Shown: positions 6,707 through 15,070 of the stretch, piece after piece
Layout of the letters: the number at the start of each line of letters is the position of its first letter
How positions within the stretch are numbered: the stretch's first letter is position 1
Assembly: GCA_009776375.1 (NCBI GenBank)
Contig: WRNW01000003.1
Coordinates: 1 to 39,130 of the forward strand
Source: Candidatus Saccharimonadota bacterium
GTDB lineage: Bacteria; Patescibacteriota; Saccharimonadia; Saccharimonadales; Saccharimonadaceae
Direction of reading: 5' to 3'
Length of the DNA stretch: 39,130 nt
Notes under the pieces: generated by a model
What the model was told of the DNA's origin: nothing
Database searches by the model: none
The model's input: the letters and a program-made list of their open reading frames with translations, nothing else
Program-made: the position numbers and the translations under genes

Positions 6707-7846
6707 CTATTTCACGAATTCTATAAAATTGTCTTTGTTAATAACCCGGACGCCTTCTGTCCCATACTCTTTCTGAAAAGTATGTCCTGATGCCCCAGCT
6801 TTACTTTTACTCCATTTAATTTCAAACGGATATATATGGCCATCAAACTCTTCGATCAAATCAATCTCACCAGCATTTTTGAGACGCCAAAAATACAAAG
6901 TTTTATACAAGTTGTGACTCTGATTGTACTTTAACCGTTCGCCAATCATTAGGTTTTCCCACAATCCACCAACATCTCGACCAGTTGTAGCATCACTAAA
7001 ATTATCTGTTAATGCTGCAATAATTCCATTATCGTAAAAATAAAATTTCTTGCCTTTTTTTATTTCGTTACGCATATTTCTAGCAAATGACGGTAGCCGG
7101 TAAATTATAAAAGCCTGCTCTAGCAAACGAATATAGCTGGCTACAGTATTTTTATCAATATTCACTAAGCCAGCGATTTCAGTCATCGACACCTCATTGC
7201 CCACCTGGTAGGCTAACGCACGCAAAATATTCGTCAAGACCTCTGGGTTTTTGATGTCATTAAATTTGAATACGTCTTTGTACAAATAGCTCGTCGACAG
7301 ACTTTTCAGTTTTTCTTTGGCATCGTCGAGCGATTTCGCTAACAATATCTCTGGGTAACTACCGTAAATCAATCTAGCGCTGAGATTTTCAAAAAGCACC
7401 CGGTCACCATCGGTTTTGGCGATTTCACTGAAACTAATTGGGTAGAGAAAATACTCATAATGTCGGCCGGTTAATGGTTCATTGAGCTGGTTAGCCAGAT
7501 CGAAACTAGAAGAACCAGTGGCAACGATATTCATTTCTGGATAAGCATCAATGAATATTTTGAGCGATCTGCCGATATTCTTGACTGTTTGCGCTTCATC
7601 CAACACAATAATTTTGGAATTACCAAAAAAAGCTTTCATGACAATAGCTCTATGCGACAATAGTGCATCAACCACACCCTGGTCCTCGCAATTGAAATAC
7701 CCATCTTCGCTGTCATAGTTCCGCAGGATTTTTTTAGCCAAAGTGGTTTTACCGACCTGCCTGGGCCCATAAAGAACAATTATCTTACCGTTTTCAAACA
7801 ATCTCTTTTTGATATCTTGCTCTATGTTCCTAATATACTCTTTCAT
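6707..7846 (-). CDS. AAA ATPase with DUF4143-type C-terminal domain
   Basis: The protein of about 379 aa has Walker A LYGPRQVGKTTL near residues 25-36, Walker B KIIVLDEAQ near 80, a sensor-like VATGSSSF, and a C-terminal nuclease-like half (ENLMIGERLKYN; EIDLIEEFDGHIYPFEIKW, with E...D...E.K pattern). This matches the widespread DUF4143/archaeal-type ATPases often found in accessory regions. I use the ATG at 7846 (MKEYIRN); ATGs at 7855, 7858 and 7876 are in frame, but the last lies inside the -35/operator region. A promoter with two operator-like dyads precedes it. The role is unknown; a defence or mobile-element origin is possible. Confidence 0.85.
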   Translation of the reverse strand: MKEYIRNIEQDIKKRLFENGKIIVLYGPRQVGKTTLAKKILRNYDSEDGYFNCEDQGVVDALLSHRAIVMKAFFGNSKIIVLDEAQTVKNIGRSLKIFIDAYPEMNIVATGSSSFDLANQLNEPLTGRHYEYFLYPISFSEIAKTDGDRVLFENLSARLIYGSYPEILLAKSLDDAKEKLKSLSTSYLYKDVFKFNDIKNPEVLTNILRALAYQVGNEVSMTEIAGLVNIDKNTVASYIRLLEQAFIIYRLPSFARNMRNEIKKGKKFYFYDNGIIAALTDNFSDATTGRDVGGLWENLMIGERLKYNQSHNLYKTLYFWRLKNAGEIDLIEEFDGHIYPFEIKWSKSKAGASGHTFQKEYGTEGVRVINKDNFIEFVK

Positions 7847-7856
7847 AACGCTCATC

Positions 7857-7886
7857 ATTTTAGCACAAGCATTCACCGAAAGTCAA
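7857..7886 (-). promoter_or_regulatory. promoter of the DUF4143 ATPase
   Basis: On the minus strand TTGACT (7886-7881) and TAAAAT (7862-7857, with TGC before it) are 18 nt apart. The -10 lies 10 nt before the ATG at 7846, giving a leader of a few bases. The -35 lies in the centre of one operator-like repeat. Confidence 0.55.
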
Positions 7887-7930
7887 GACTTTTAGTGAGC
7901 GGGCTCACCGAAAAGCGTTACTTTTAGTGA
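7873..7930. repeat. two 26-bp operator-like dyad repeats, 32 bp apart
   Basis: Copies at 7873-7898 and 7905-7930 share TCACCGAAA at one end and ACTTTTAGTGA at the other, differing only in about 5 central bases. Each is an imperfect palindrome with half-site TCACYRAAA. Start-to-start spacing is 32 bp, about three helical turns, so two dimers could bind on one face. The first covers the -35 of the ATPase promoter. Confidence 0.6.
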
Positions 7931-7940
7931 ACACAGACGA

Positions 7941-8693
7941 TCAGTAATAAAAATCATACTTATAAACTTGACAAGCATTAACGTCAAAATTACTGGTTGG
8001 GCAGGCATAATAGAGATTCACCCGATCACCTGTTTCGAGTGGTGGTAATGGACCAGCCAGCTGGGGCACATATTCGCTGGTGAGTGTGATAGCCCCCGAT
8101 GTCACACTGGTCCTGCCAGTGGGCAAATCGGCGCCTATCGGTAATATCCTACTAGAAAAACTGAAATTATTAATTGCAAAGACCTCCACGCCAGATTCAT
8201 TGAGTATTCTGACAGACATATTGGTTGTTTCTATGACGCTAACACTGAGATTGACTTGGTCTATATTAAAAACTAGCTTAAAGTCAGTGACTTTTTTGGG
8301 ATACAAACCGCCAGTACCACCACCAGAAACCGTTTCCTGACTGGTCGTAGAAGCATAGCTGCCTTGGACCATACTAACTCGCCAGAGGTCAATATTTTGT
8401 GTTCGGGCGTATAGTTTAATGACATTCTTAACCGCCTGGATCCAGATGTCGGTCTGCTCCGCGTAAACTTCACGTGGCCAAAAGTATTCGGGCTTAATTT
8501 TGGGTGCACCTTCGTTGGTTGGCGTCGACTCGACAATTTCCAAACCCGAAGCCGGATCTACCTCAGCCGATTTTTCTCCGCCAATCGAGAAGAAAACAAA
8601 TATCCCAATGACAACTACCGCTAGCGCCACATAGGCCACGACGATAGCCAGTGTTCGGTGTTGTTTGATCAGATTCATTAAATTATCCATCAT
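7941..8693 (-). CDS. single-TM envelope protein, paralog of the 178-aa protein at 10003-10539
   Basis: The 250-aa protein has a short cytosolic start with NLIKQHRTLAIVV, a membrane segment at about residues 15-36, and an extracytoplasmic domain. The KQHRTL start and a later (V/R)xGSY segment followed by beta-strand-like stretches are shared with the 178-aa protein upstream, so the two are paralogs. It ends with a two-Cys tail (ACPTSNFDVNAC). It is the last gene of a four-gene operon; its ATG overlaps the previous stop as ATGA. The topology resembles VirB8/TcpC-like T4SS anchor proteins, but I see no sequence proof. Function is unknown. Confidence 0.8.
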   Translation of the reverse strand: MMDNLMNLIKQHRTLAIVVAYVALAVVVIGIFVFFSIGGEKSAEVDPASGLEIVESTPTNEGAPKIKPEYFWPREVYAEQTDIWIQAVKNVIKLYARTQNIDLWRVSMVQGSYASTTSQETVSGGGTGGLYPKKVTDFKLVFNIDQVNLSVSVIETTNMSVRILNESGVEVFAINNFSFSSRILPIGADLPTGRTSVTSGAITLTSEYVPQLAGPLPPLETGDRVNLYYACPTSNFDVNACQVYKYDFYY

Positions 8694-10006
8694 TGGCCCT
8701 CATAATAAATTGCTGTAGCCCCCATCCCATTAGCGTAGCCGGCACCTGTTTTAAAGGCAATGTCGACATCTTCCTCGGTAAATTCCTTGAGGCGGGTATT
8801 GCCCTTGGCGTCAGTGGTGGAGGCGTTGGGGTCGGCTATTTTCCACATGCCGTCTGCTGTGACACCGCGAACGACAAAGAAATGCCCATTGCCATTAGCA
8901 TCTCGAATTGCGGCATCGCTCTCTGCACCATAAACATTGCCCAGAATCAAAGCGCCATTTTGGAGAGCTTGCTTGGCTTCGGTAATATTGTTGAGAGCTT
9001 GCGTTCTAAATCCAGGCCGAAAACTAGTAATAAAAGCCACTGCGACGTCTGTACTGGTAACGGAAATATCCCTTAATCTACCGCCAGTCTCGTCGTTGAT
9101 TGCCTTGGGCGTTAAAGTAGAATCTTTCATCAAATTCGCAATAATCATCGCCACCGATGTTGGCAAGCAACCGGTCGAACAGGCGTCCCAGCTCATAATC
9201 TCTCTCTCTGTTTCGCATTGATTGTAATAAATCCACGTCCTGTCATCCAAGAAATTCCCAGCAGCTTCACTCACACAACTACTAGTCATACTGCTAGCGC
9301 CACCCGACGCGCCACAGTCTTCGATAAGCTTGTCCCACCGTTGCGATTGACTAGCATGTCGCATGTAATATTCGACACCAGTTTTTACCTCACCGATACT
9401 AGTTGGCATTGGTTCGCAGGTGTCTTTCCCAGATGGCAGAGCGCATCCTGTAGCGTTGACAAAGCGCTCGTTCCAATTCGCTGGACTAGTTGCATAACTA
9501 GCATTGCCGTCGGCAAAATTAGTAAAGTTGCTACCACCGACCACCTCATCAAAAATTCTATCCCAATCGGCTCGATCACCAGGTAAACCACTCGGCCAAC
9601 TAGATCCCCAATACCCGGCAGCATTTTTGCCGCTACAATCACTGTTGTCGTCATTAGCTGCGACAACACACTGAATTGAACCCATATTCCACGACAAAGT
9701 ACGGTTAAAAATCGTTTCCATCATGGCTTTCTTGTGAGCATCCGAGGAGGCATTTTCGACAGAGACTCTTTTATAGAGGTTAACTTTGTCGGCATCTGAC
9801 ATCGTCGCGGCGATCTCTTGTCTAACAGCAGCCAATGCGGCACAGCTGCCAGGGGCAACGCTACCGCCACCGCAAGAATCAACGTTGTAATAAGGTATAC
9901 CAGAGTTCAAGACCTGTTTTTGCCTTGTGCTCATAGCCCAGACATCCAGTGGCATCGCAGCCAGCAGAAAAACTAGACTAATGAAGATCAAAAACTTTTT
10001 CTTCAT
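8690..10006 (-). CDS. secreted C39-like cysteine peptidase domain protein
   Basis: The 438-aa protein has a signal peptide (MKKKFLIFISLVFLLAAMPL, cleavage near residue 24). The C-terminal half fits a papain-like peptidase C39 family domain: Cys280 in STGCLPTSVAMII, His375 in NGHFFVVRG and Asp392 in KIADPN form a plausible triad. The N-terminal part (about 40-230) has NASSDAHKKAMMETIFNR and FADGNAS segments that recall cell-wall hydrolases, with low confidence. Many Cys residues suggest disulphides. It may cut peptidoglycan cross-links or proteins outside the cell. Its start overlaps the 178-aa gene by ATGA, and its stop overlaps the 250-aa gene. Confidence 0.8.
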   Translation of the reverse strand: MKKKFLIFISLVFLLAAMPLDVWAMSTRQKQVLNSGIPYYNVDSCGGGSVAPGSCAALAAVRQEIAATMSDADKVNLYKRVSVENASSDAHKKAMMETIFNRTLSWNMGSIQCVVAANDDNSDCSGKNAAGYWGSSWPSGLPGDRADWDRIFDEVVGGSNFTNFADGNASYATSPANWNERFVNATGCALPSGKDTCEPMPTSIGEVKTGVEYYMRHASQSQRWDKLIEDCGASGGASSMTSSCVSEAAGNFLDDRTWIYYNQCETEREIMSWDACSTGCLPTSVAMIIANLMKDSTLTPKAINDETGGRLRDISVTSTDVAVAFITSFRPGFRTQALNNITEAKQALQNGALILGNVYGAESDAAIRDANGNGHFFVVRGVTADGMWKIADPNASTTDAKGNTRLKEFTEEDVDIAFKTGAGYANGMGATAIYYEGQ

Positions 10007-10539
10007 CTCCCCTGCTCCTGTTTCATCCGATCAGTACAAAGAAACGTTTCGTAGATCAATTCATCGGCAGTTGGGCAGAGGATCAGGAGGTTATAATCAC
10101 CACCTAGTCCGGCTAATTCGTTGGGCAAAGGTGAAAAGTAGTACTCGACGTGGTAAGATTGCTTAATCGTTGGAATATCAACCATAAAGCTGGTAAAGAA
10201 AATCTGCTTGCCTGGGTCATGGAGCGTTTGTTGATACGAACCCTCGCGAATCACTGCGCCAGTGGTCGGCGTGGTTTGGCCACCGAGATTAGCCTGGACG
10301 ACCCCATAGAGGACGGTTTCAATCAACGTCCACTCACTGTCGGGCAGGTTTTCGACCAAAGCTTCACCGCTATCGATAGTCGTGGTCTGTATGGCGGCGA
10401 TTACTGGTGGGACGTCTTCCTCGATCGGTTGAACGTTTGGCCACCACGACCAAGCTACTAAACCAACCATCACCACAAAACCTATCGAGGCAATCACCAA
10501 TGTTCGGTGCTGTTTAACTAGTTGGACAAAGTGTTTCAT
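10003..10539 (-). CDS. single-TM envelope protein, paralog of the 250-aa protein
   Basis: The 178-aa protein starts MKHFVQLVKQHRTLVIASIG, has one membrane segment at about residues 14-33, and an extracytoplasmic domain with IREGSYQQ and paired Cys near the end (LILCPTADELIYETFLC). The start and the GSY region match the 250-aa protein two genes downstream, separated by the peptidase gene. ATGA overlaps on both sides indicate translational coupling. A VirB8/TcpC-like anchor role is a guess from topology and context. Confidence 0.8.
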   Translation of the reverse strand: MKHFVQLVKQHRTLVIASIGFVVMVGLVAWSWWPNVQPIEEDVPPVIAAIQTTTIDSGEALVENLPDSEWTLIETVLYGVVQANLGGQTTPTTGAVIREGSYQQTLHDPGKQIFFTSFMVDIPTIKQSYHVEYYFSPLPNELAGLGGDYNLLILCPTADELIYETFLCTDRMKQEQGR

Positions 10540-13500
10540 GGTGCTGCCCCGCCAACGATTTGAGCTAATTCGTCGAGCTTGAGCTGATCTTGCGGAATGT
10601 GGACAAAGACCATCTTACCGCCATACCAACTTTCAAACTCGGCGACAGTCTTTTGTTGAACCTCGGTGAAATCGCCATTAGTGCTGGTCGTGATTTGGCA
10701 GTGCGCCTCGCCGATAATAATCGTACCGTCTGGATTGACACCCAGGACTACACCAGTGTGGTTACCGGGTGATTGGATGCTAAAGATCGCATAAGGCTCT
10801 GGCGTCGTATCCAGTGTCCAACCGTATTGACTGGCCAGGTTGGTCGCTACGTCATTACCATTGCCGGTTGTAACAAATTTGGAACTAACGGTCGTAAAAG
10901 CGTTGACAAAATATTGCGACAGCGCCACACAATTCCAGCGTCCGTTTTTAACACAACCACTGCTGACTAGGTACACCGATAGAGCGCGAAGCTCACTATC
11001 AGTCAGTGTGTTTTCATAATAGTAGCGCAATTTCTCGGCTTGCTCGAGGCTCATACCACCGGTGATTGGGCCGGTTGGTGCGGCAGTGCCGCCACCAGTA
11101 CTTATCCCAACAACTGCGCAAGCTTCTTCGTCACCAAAATAGCAACCTTGAGCATTGACGATGCCCCAATCGAGCCCAGCGTAGATAGCGATACGGACAA
11201 AATCACGATCATATAAACTACTTGACGTGTCCATGAGGCTGGAGCAATTGTTAGTCTGGTAGGCACTACTTTCCGTCATCATGTAGTAGAAAGTTATGCC
11301 ATACCCGTCGTTTGTTGGATCGACATTAGTGACCGTTAAGTCATTGTGGTTGATGGCTTTACCTAGACAAATCTTCGCTAGGTCGTCGTACTTCTTGCCG
11401 TTAGAGCCGTTAAGAATCTCAGCCACCTTTTCAGCGTTACCAAAAATATCAGTTGACGGATCGGCTTGATCGCCCATGTTGTCTAAAACGTCCAACGGCA
11501 CAGTCACTGTCGGCACGTTATAATCATAGGCTGGCATGCCTGACGCCGCCATTACCGCGTTGGCTGGACCTTTTAGAAACGACGAAAACGCCAGTCCAGG
11601 TAATACGGCGAACATCTTGGCGGTGTTGGCTAGCTGCGTCCGAAGTCCACCATTCGGATTAATATCCGCGTTGCGTCCCAGGGTTGCCACCATCGAACGA
11701 TAATCTGTCGGATCGAATAGCTGAGCCAGCAGCGGTTTTGCGGCGAACTGCTCAGCCAAATAAAGGTTAGTTTCAGCTTTCCAAGCCATCGCTTGCGAAC
11801 TGTTCAACGCCACTCCACCATCACTCACGCCGATCAGTTGAGCATTGTAGCTGGCGCCATAGGCGGCGATGTTACCTTTAACCTCTGGAGGGACGGTAAT
11901 CCAGTCGATGTCTTCGCCATCCAGCTGGGGGGCTATCATTTCCATGGCTGGGCCAATGGCGTTCATAACCAACGCAATTAAACGCTCTTGCCAAGACGTT
12001 GCACCCACTAAATCCAGTGCGAAGTTGACCCCTTGTTTTGCAGCTTGGTTCAGGCTCGGTAGGTAATTGACTACTGCCCCGGCCAGTGCCAAGCCAAAAC
12101 CCGTCCAATCTCCCGTAAAGAAGCCCATGATACCTGCCACAGCGACGGACGCTATAGTCACAACAAACATACCTCTCTCGCTACATAGCCCGTTCAATAA
12201 ATCACGTACCAGTAGTGTACCCGACCCTGGCATCATAGAATTCATACCATCGACAATCCTATCTCTGACGGTAGTGGCTGCAGTACCTTTGGCCACATCG
12301 ATTAACTGACCATTAATCGCCGCTTGTTGTGTATCAGAACACTGATAGGTGGGATCCAGCTCAGTCTGGACTGTGCAGGCGTTCCAAAATGACGATGTTA
12401 CTGTTTCGTTAATACTAATTGTTCCTGGATCTGGATCAACCTCGTAGTCGCTCCATAAATCTGACGTGGCTGAATCTCCACTACTGTCAACATAATCATA
12501 GCTGTAATTGTCTTTCAGTCTGGCTGTCGTTTCGCTGACTACTACTGGATATTGATCATCATAGATAAATGCCTTGGTAATCGCACCAACATCATCTAAG
12601 CTGAGATCACCCGCCATCATTTGCGAAGGCGTGTTGGTCATAATACCAGCCAGTTTAATCGCTGGAATCACTGTATGTACGAAAGCGTCGGCTGCTCCCG
12701 ATTCAGCTAGGTTATGTAACTGACAGACAATTAGCACTACAAACATAATGATGCCAGCTGCTCGCCCAATTTTTTCGAGATGTCCCTCTATCGCAGTTGC
12801 TCGCGCACCCTCAATTTGGCCGAGATAACCTCGTCGCGTACCAATATGACCAGGTTCGACACCCTGGGTCTTCAACCTCTCCAACTCTACATTATTTCGG
12901 TGTGTCTGTTCATCAATCTCGGCCCGTGCCCGGCTATCTGTCGTTTGTTGTCTTTCGATTTCCAAGTCTTGATTACTCCTAGCCAAAGAGTTAGCACGAG
13001 CCTGTTCGGGCGTTGCTTTCATGCGTGTGAATAGACTAGTTACCTTGTCATACGCATAATTGCTTACTTGGGTTGTGGCGGCTTGGATGGGATGAAATAG
13101 CGCATCAACAAAACCAGCTTTGGTCGCATAGGCGCGCATACCGATTTCGCCAGATGCTTTGCCCATGCCGGCCGCCTCGTACCATCTTCTGAAAAACTTG
13201 TTGGCGTTACGTTTACCCAGGGCGCCAATTTGGGCAGGTGTTTCCACGTCCACGACCACTTTGCCGTTCTTGACGGTCGGATTATTTGGATCAATTGGTT
13301 TGATCGGTATATCTAATTCACTAGCGGCTGCTTGCAGATTATTATTAGCACGTTCAATGGCTTGTTGCCGCTGGTATCGCTCGCGGCTACTGATACCAGC
13401 CTCGTTAGGATCTCGCAGATTATACTGACTGTTACTAAGGACATGAGCTCCTGGATCAATACTCATAGTTGGCCGACCGGCCGAATCTACTCCTAGGTAG

Positions 13501-14126
13501 ACTCCTTTTGATGCCATTTGACTCTCATAACCGCTGGCTACTTTTTGGCCAACCTTGCCTAGGCGAGAATCGATGACTCGTTGCTGGTTTGAGTCAACGA
13601 TACCTTTAGCTAGCGATGAGCTGATTCGTCCTTCGCGATAAACCGTGACTAATTTGTGAACAGCATTGTAGGTGTCGTCAAAGAAGTGATAAATCTGTAG
13701 CAGCTGTGCTGGCCCAGCCAATATTCCAGCCAACCCGAACATACCACCACCGATAATCAATCCAATTAGTCCACCAATCACGCCCTTCTTGTGCCGGGTA
13801 AAGAAATTGTTCGACTTGTCCTGTGATGCGGCGATTGCTGCCTGACGTTTAGCCTCTAGATTATCAAACTTGGCCGCGGTGTTAGTCATCCAATTGGTGC
13901 CATGATCTCGTTCTTGCTTGCCGATATCGCGTGGATTTTTGTCTGCCGCCTGGTCTAATACCTGTTTTTCTGCGTTGGCCAGGGCTTGATTGGGTTGGAA
14001 CGGTACGATATCAGCCTTTGGTTTGTCGTTTTGCTTGCTCAGCCCGCCCTGAATCACACGCAAACCCGGCCCGTTAGCAGTATTCTCCCCGGGCTCCAGT
14101 TTGCGTGCGAGATTATCGCCAGCCAT
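10536..14126 (-). CDS. 1196-aa multi-TM protein with C-terminal CHAP/NlpC-like domain
   Basis: This very large protein has a cytosolic, charged N-terminus, a glycine-rich membrane segment at about residues 114-140 (VIGGLIGLIIGGG), a second near 450-490 and a third near 650-690. The C-terminal ~130 residues resemble CHAP/NlpC-P60 amidases: Cys1066 in RWNCVALSQYF and His1123 in GNHTGVVLGV. Such domains cut peptidoglycan peptides. A membrane-anchored hydrolase at the head of an operon next to a T4SS suggests a VirB1-like or channel-scaffold role. It starts the four-gene operon; its ATG lies 9 nt after a -10 box, with no Shine-Dalgarno sequence. No close family is recognised for the central part. 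Confidence 0.8.
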   Translation of the reverse strand: MAGDNLARKLEPGENTANGPGLRVIQGGLSKQNDKPKADIVPFQPNQALANAEKQVLDQAADKNPRDIGKQERDHGTNWMTNTAAKFDNLEAKRQAAIAASQDKSNNFFTRHKKGVIGGLIGLIIGGGMFGLAGILAGPAQLLQIYHFFDDTYNAVHKLVTVYREGRISSSLAKGIVDSNQQRVIDSRLGKVGQKVASGYESQMASKGVYLGVDSAGRPTMSIDPGAHVLSNSQYNLRDPNEAGISSRERYQRQQAIERANNNLQAAASELDIPIKPIDPNNPTVKNGKVVVDVETPAQIGALGKRNANKFFRRWYEAAGMGKASGEIGMRAYATKAGFVDALFHPIQAATTQVSNYAYDKVTSLFTRMKATPEQARANSLARSNQDLEIERQQTTDSRARAEIDEQTHRNNVELERLKTQGVEPGHIGTRRGYLGQIEGARATAIEGHLEKIGRAAGIIMFVVLIVCQLHNLAESGAADAFVHTVIPAIKLAGIMTNTPSQMMAGDLSLDDVGAITKAFIYDDQYPVVVSETTARLKDNYSYDYVDSSGDSATSDLWSDYEVDPDPGTISINETVTSSFWNACTVQTELDPTYQCSDTQQAAINGQLIDVAKGTAATTVRDRIVDGMNSMMPGSGTLLVRDLLNGLCSERGMFVVTIASVAVAGIMGFFTGDWTGFGLALAGAVVNYLPSLNQAAKQGVNFALDLVGATSWQERLIALVMNAIGPAMEMIAPQLDGEDIDWITVPPEVKGNIAAYGASYNAQLIGVSDGGVALNSSQAMAWKAETNLYLAEQFAAKPLLAQLFDPTDYRSMVATLGRNADINPNGGLRTQLANTAKMFAVLPGLAFSSFLKGPANAVMAASGMPAYDYNVPTVTVPLDVLDNMGDQADPSTDIFGNAEKVAEILNGSNGKKYDDLAKICLGKAINHNDLTVTNVDPTNDGYGITFYYMMTESSAYQTNNCSSLMDTSSSLYDRDFVRIAIYAGLDWGIVNAQGCYFGDEEACAVVGISTGGGTAAPTGPITGGMSLEQAEKLRYYYENTLTDSELRALSVYLVSSGCVKNGRWNCVALSQYFVNAFTTVSSKFVTTGNGNDVATNLASQYGWTLDTTPEPYAIFSIQSPGNHTGVVLGVNPDGTIIIGEAHCQITTSTNGDFTEVQQKTVAEFESWYGGKMVFVHIPQDQLKLDELAQIVGGAAP

Positions 14127-14135
14127 TACGTGACT

Positions 14136-14164
14136 ATTCTAGCATAAGCGTTGTGGTTGCACAA
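14136..14164 (-). promoter_or_regulatory. promoter of the CHAP/C39 envelope operon
   Basis: On the minus strand TTGTGC (14164-14159), a 17-nt spacer and TAGAAT (14141-14136) with TGC before it. The -10 is 9 nt from the ATG, so the leader would be about 2-3 nt. Confidence 0.6.
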
Positions 14165-14203
14165 AGCTATAACCCTGGTTCGACTTTGTTTTTTGTATAT
14201 AAG

Positions 14204-14926
14204 CTAGACAGCGTCCTGGAGATTTTGAGACTCACTAGGTATTGTGTTTGGATCAATGTATACGGTGTTGCTCTCAGGAGAGTAATTTCTGCCAGACGCG
14301 AGAGGCACAAGATTGTCACTCTGCCCCTGCTGTGTGTTTGCATAATCGTCAGGTGACATACCAGATGCCTTTTCAATAAACTGCTCAATAACCCTACTAT
14401 TGCTTACTGGAAATGAGACGGTATAAGTCGCTGCACCGGGCACCCCATTCTGCTGGCTAAGCATGATTTCTGTGCGTGCGTTATCAGTAACCATAGCGTG
14501 TATAGTACAATCGCCAACTGTCGCTATGTACGACGTATTATTTGCCGCGTCTTCACTCCAGATCGAACCGTATCGTGTATTATTCAAAGCGTCTAATACA
14601 GTATCTCCTGGTAGCTCTAACTCTGGCTGGCCTTGATTCCCGATCACCTCTCCTCCTGGCGTTGTCACAGAATTCTCCTCACCAGGCTGGCCTTCTTGAC
14701 CTCCTGGATTCTGCATACCACTGAGCTCTGGATTGGTCATTGCCTCTGCCCTATTCTTATTACCGTCACATCCAGCCACCGCAGCGCCTCCCGCAGCGAC
14801 CACGAACGCAAGTACCGCTGGCAAAAACTTTTTCTCAATATGCGAACGCCCTCGCTGAAACCAGCTAGAATTGTCAGGATCATGCCCGCTACCGTTGTTT
14901 GTTATTTTAGGTTCAAGATTTTCCAT
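14204..14926 (-). CDS. putative lipoprotein, unknown function
   Basis: The 240-aa protein has an unusually long charged N-terminus (about 33 residues), then a hydrophobic segment (LPAVLAFVVAAGGAAVAGC) ending in a lipobox-like AVAGC with Cys53. The exported part is low complexity at first (GGQEGQPGEEN), then a compact domain of about 130 residues containing two Cys-free strands and SGMSPDDYAN. No family is recognised. A good Shine-Dalgarno sequence (AAAGGAG) precedes the ATG, and it has its own promoter divergent from the 614-aa gene. Its 3' end faces the promoter of the envelope operon. Confidence 0.75.
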   Translation of the reverse strand: MENLEPKITNNGSGHDPDNSSWFQRGRSHIEKKFLPAVLAFVVAAGGAAVAGCDGNKNRAEAMTNPELSGMQNPGGQEGQPGEENSVTTPGGEVIGNQGQPELELPGDTVLDALNNTRYGSIWSEDAANNTSYIATVGDCTIHAMVTDNARTEIMLSQQNGVPGAATYTVSFPVSNSRVIEQFIEKASGMSPDDYANTQQGQSDNLVPLASGRNYSPESNTVYIDPNTIPSESQNLQDAV

Positions 14927-14970
14927 AATGCCATTTCTCCTTTCATGCCATTACGAACGTTCACATCGGG

Positions 14971-14999
14971 ATTATATCACACTCTCCCCCAAAACGCAA
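14971..14999 (-). promoter_or_regulatory. promoter of the lipoprotein gene
   Basis: On the minus strand TTGCGT (14999-14994), 17-nt spacer and TATAAT (14976-14971). The leader is about 40 nt and carries an AAAGGAG Shine-Dalgarno sequence. It is divergent from the next promoter, 13 bp away. Confidence 0.65.
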
Positions 15000-15012
15000 G
15001 CGAAAAATTCAG

Positions 15013-15041
15013 TTGACAAAAACGGTTAAGATTGCTATGAT
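15013..15041 (+). promoter_or_regulatory. consensus promoter of the 614-aa gene
   Basis: TTGACA (15013-15018), 17-nt spacer and TATGAT (15036-15041) with TGC before the -10. It is one of the two strongest promoters in the window. Confidence 0.75.
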
Positions 15042-15070
15042 GAAACGCGAAAGATTAGAAAGATAAATAT

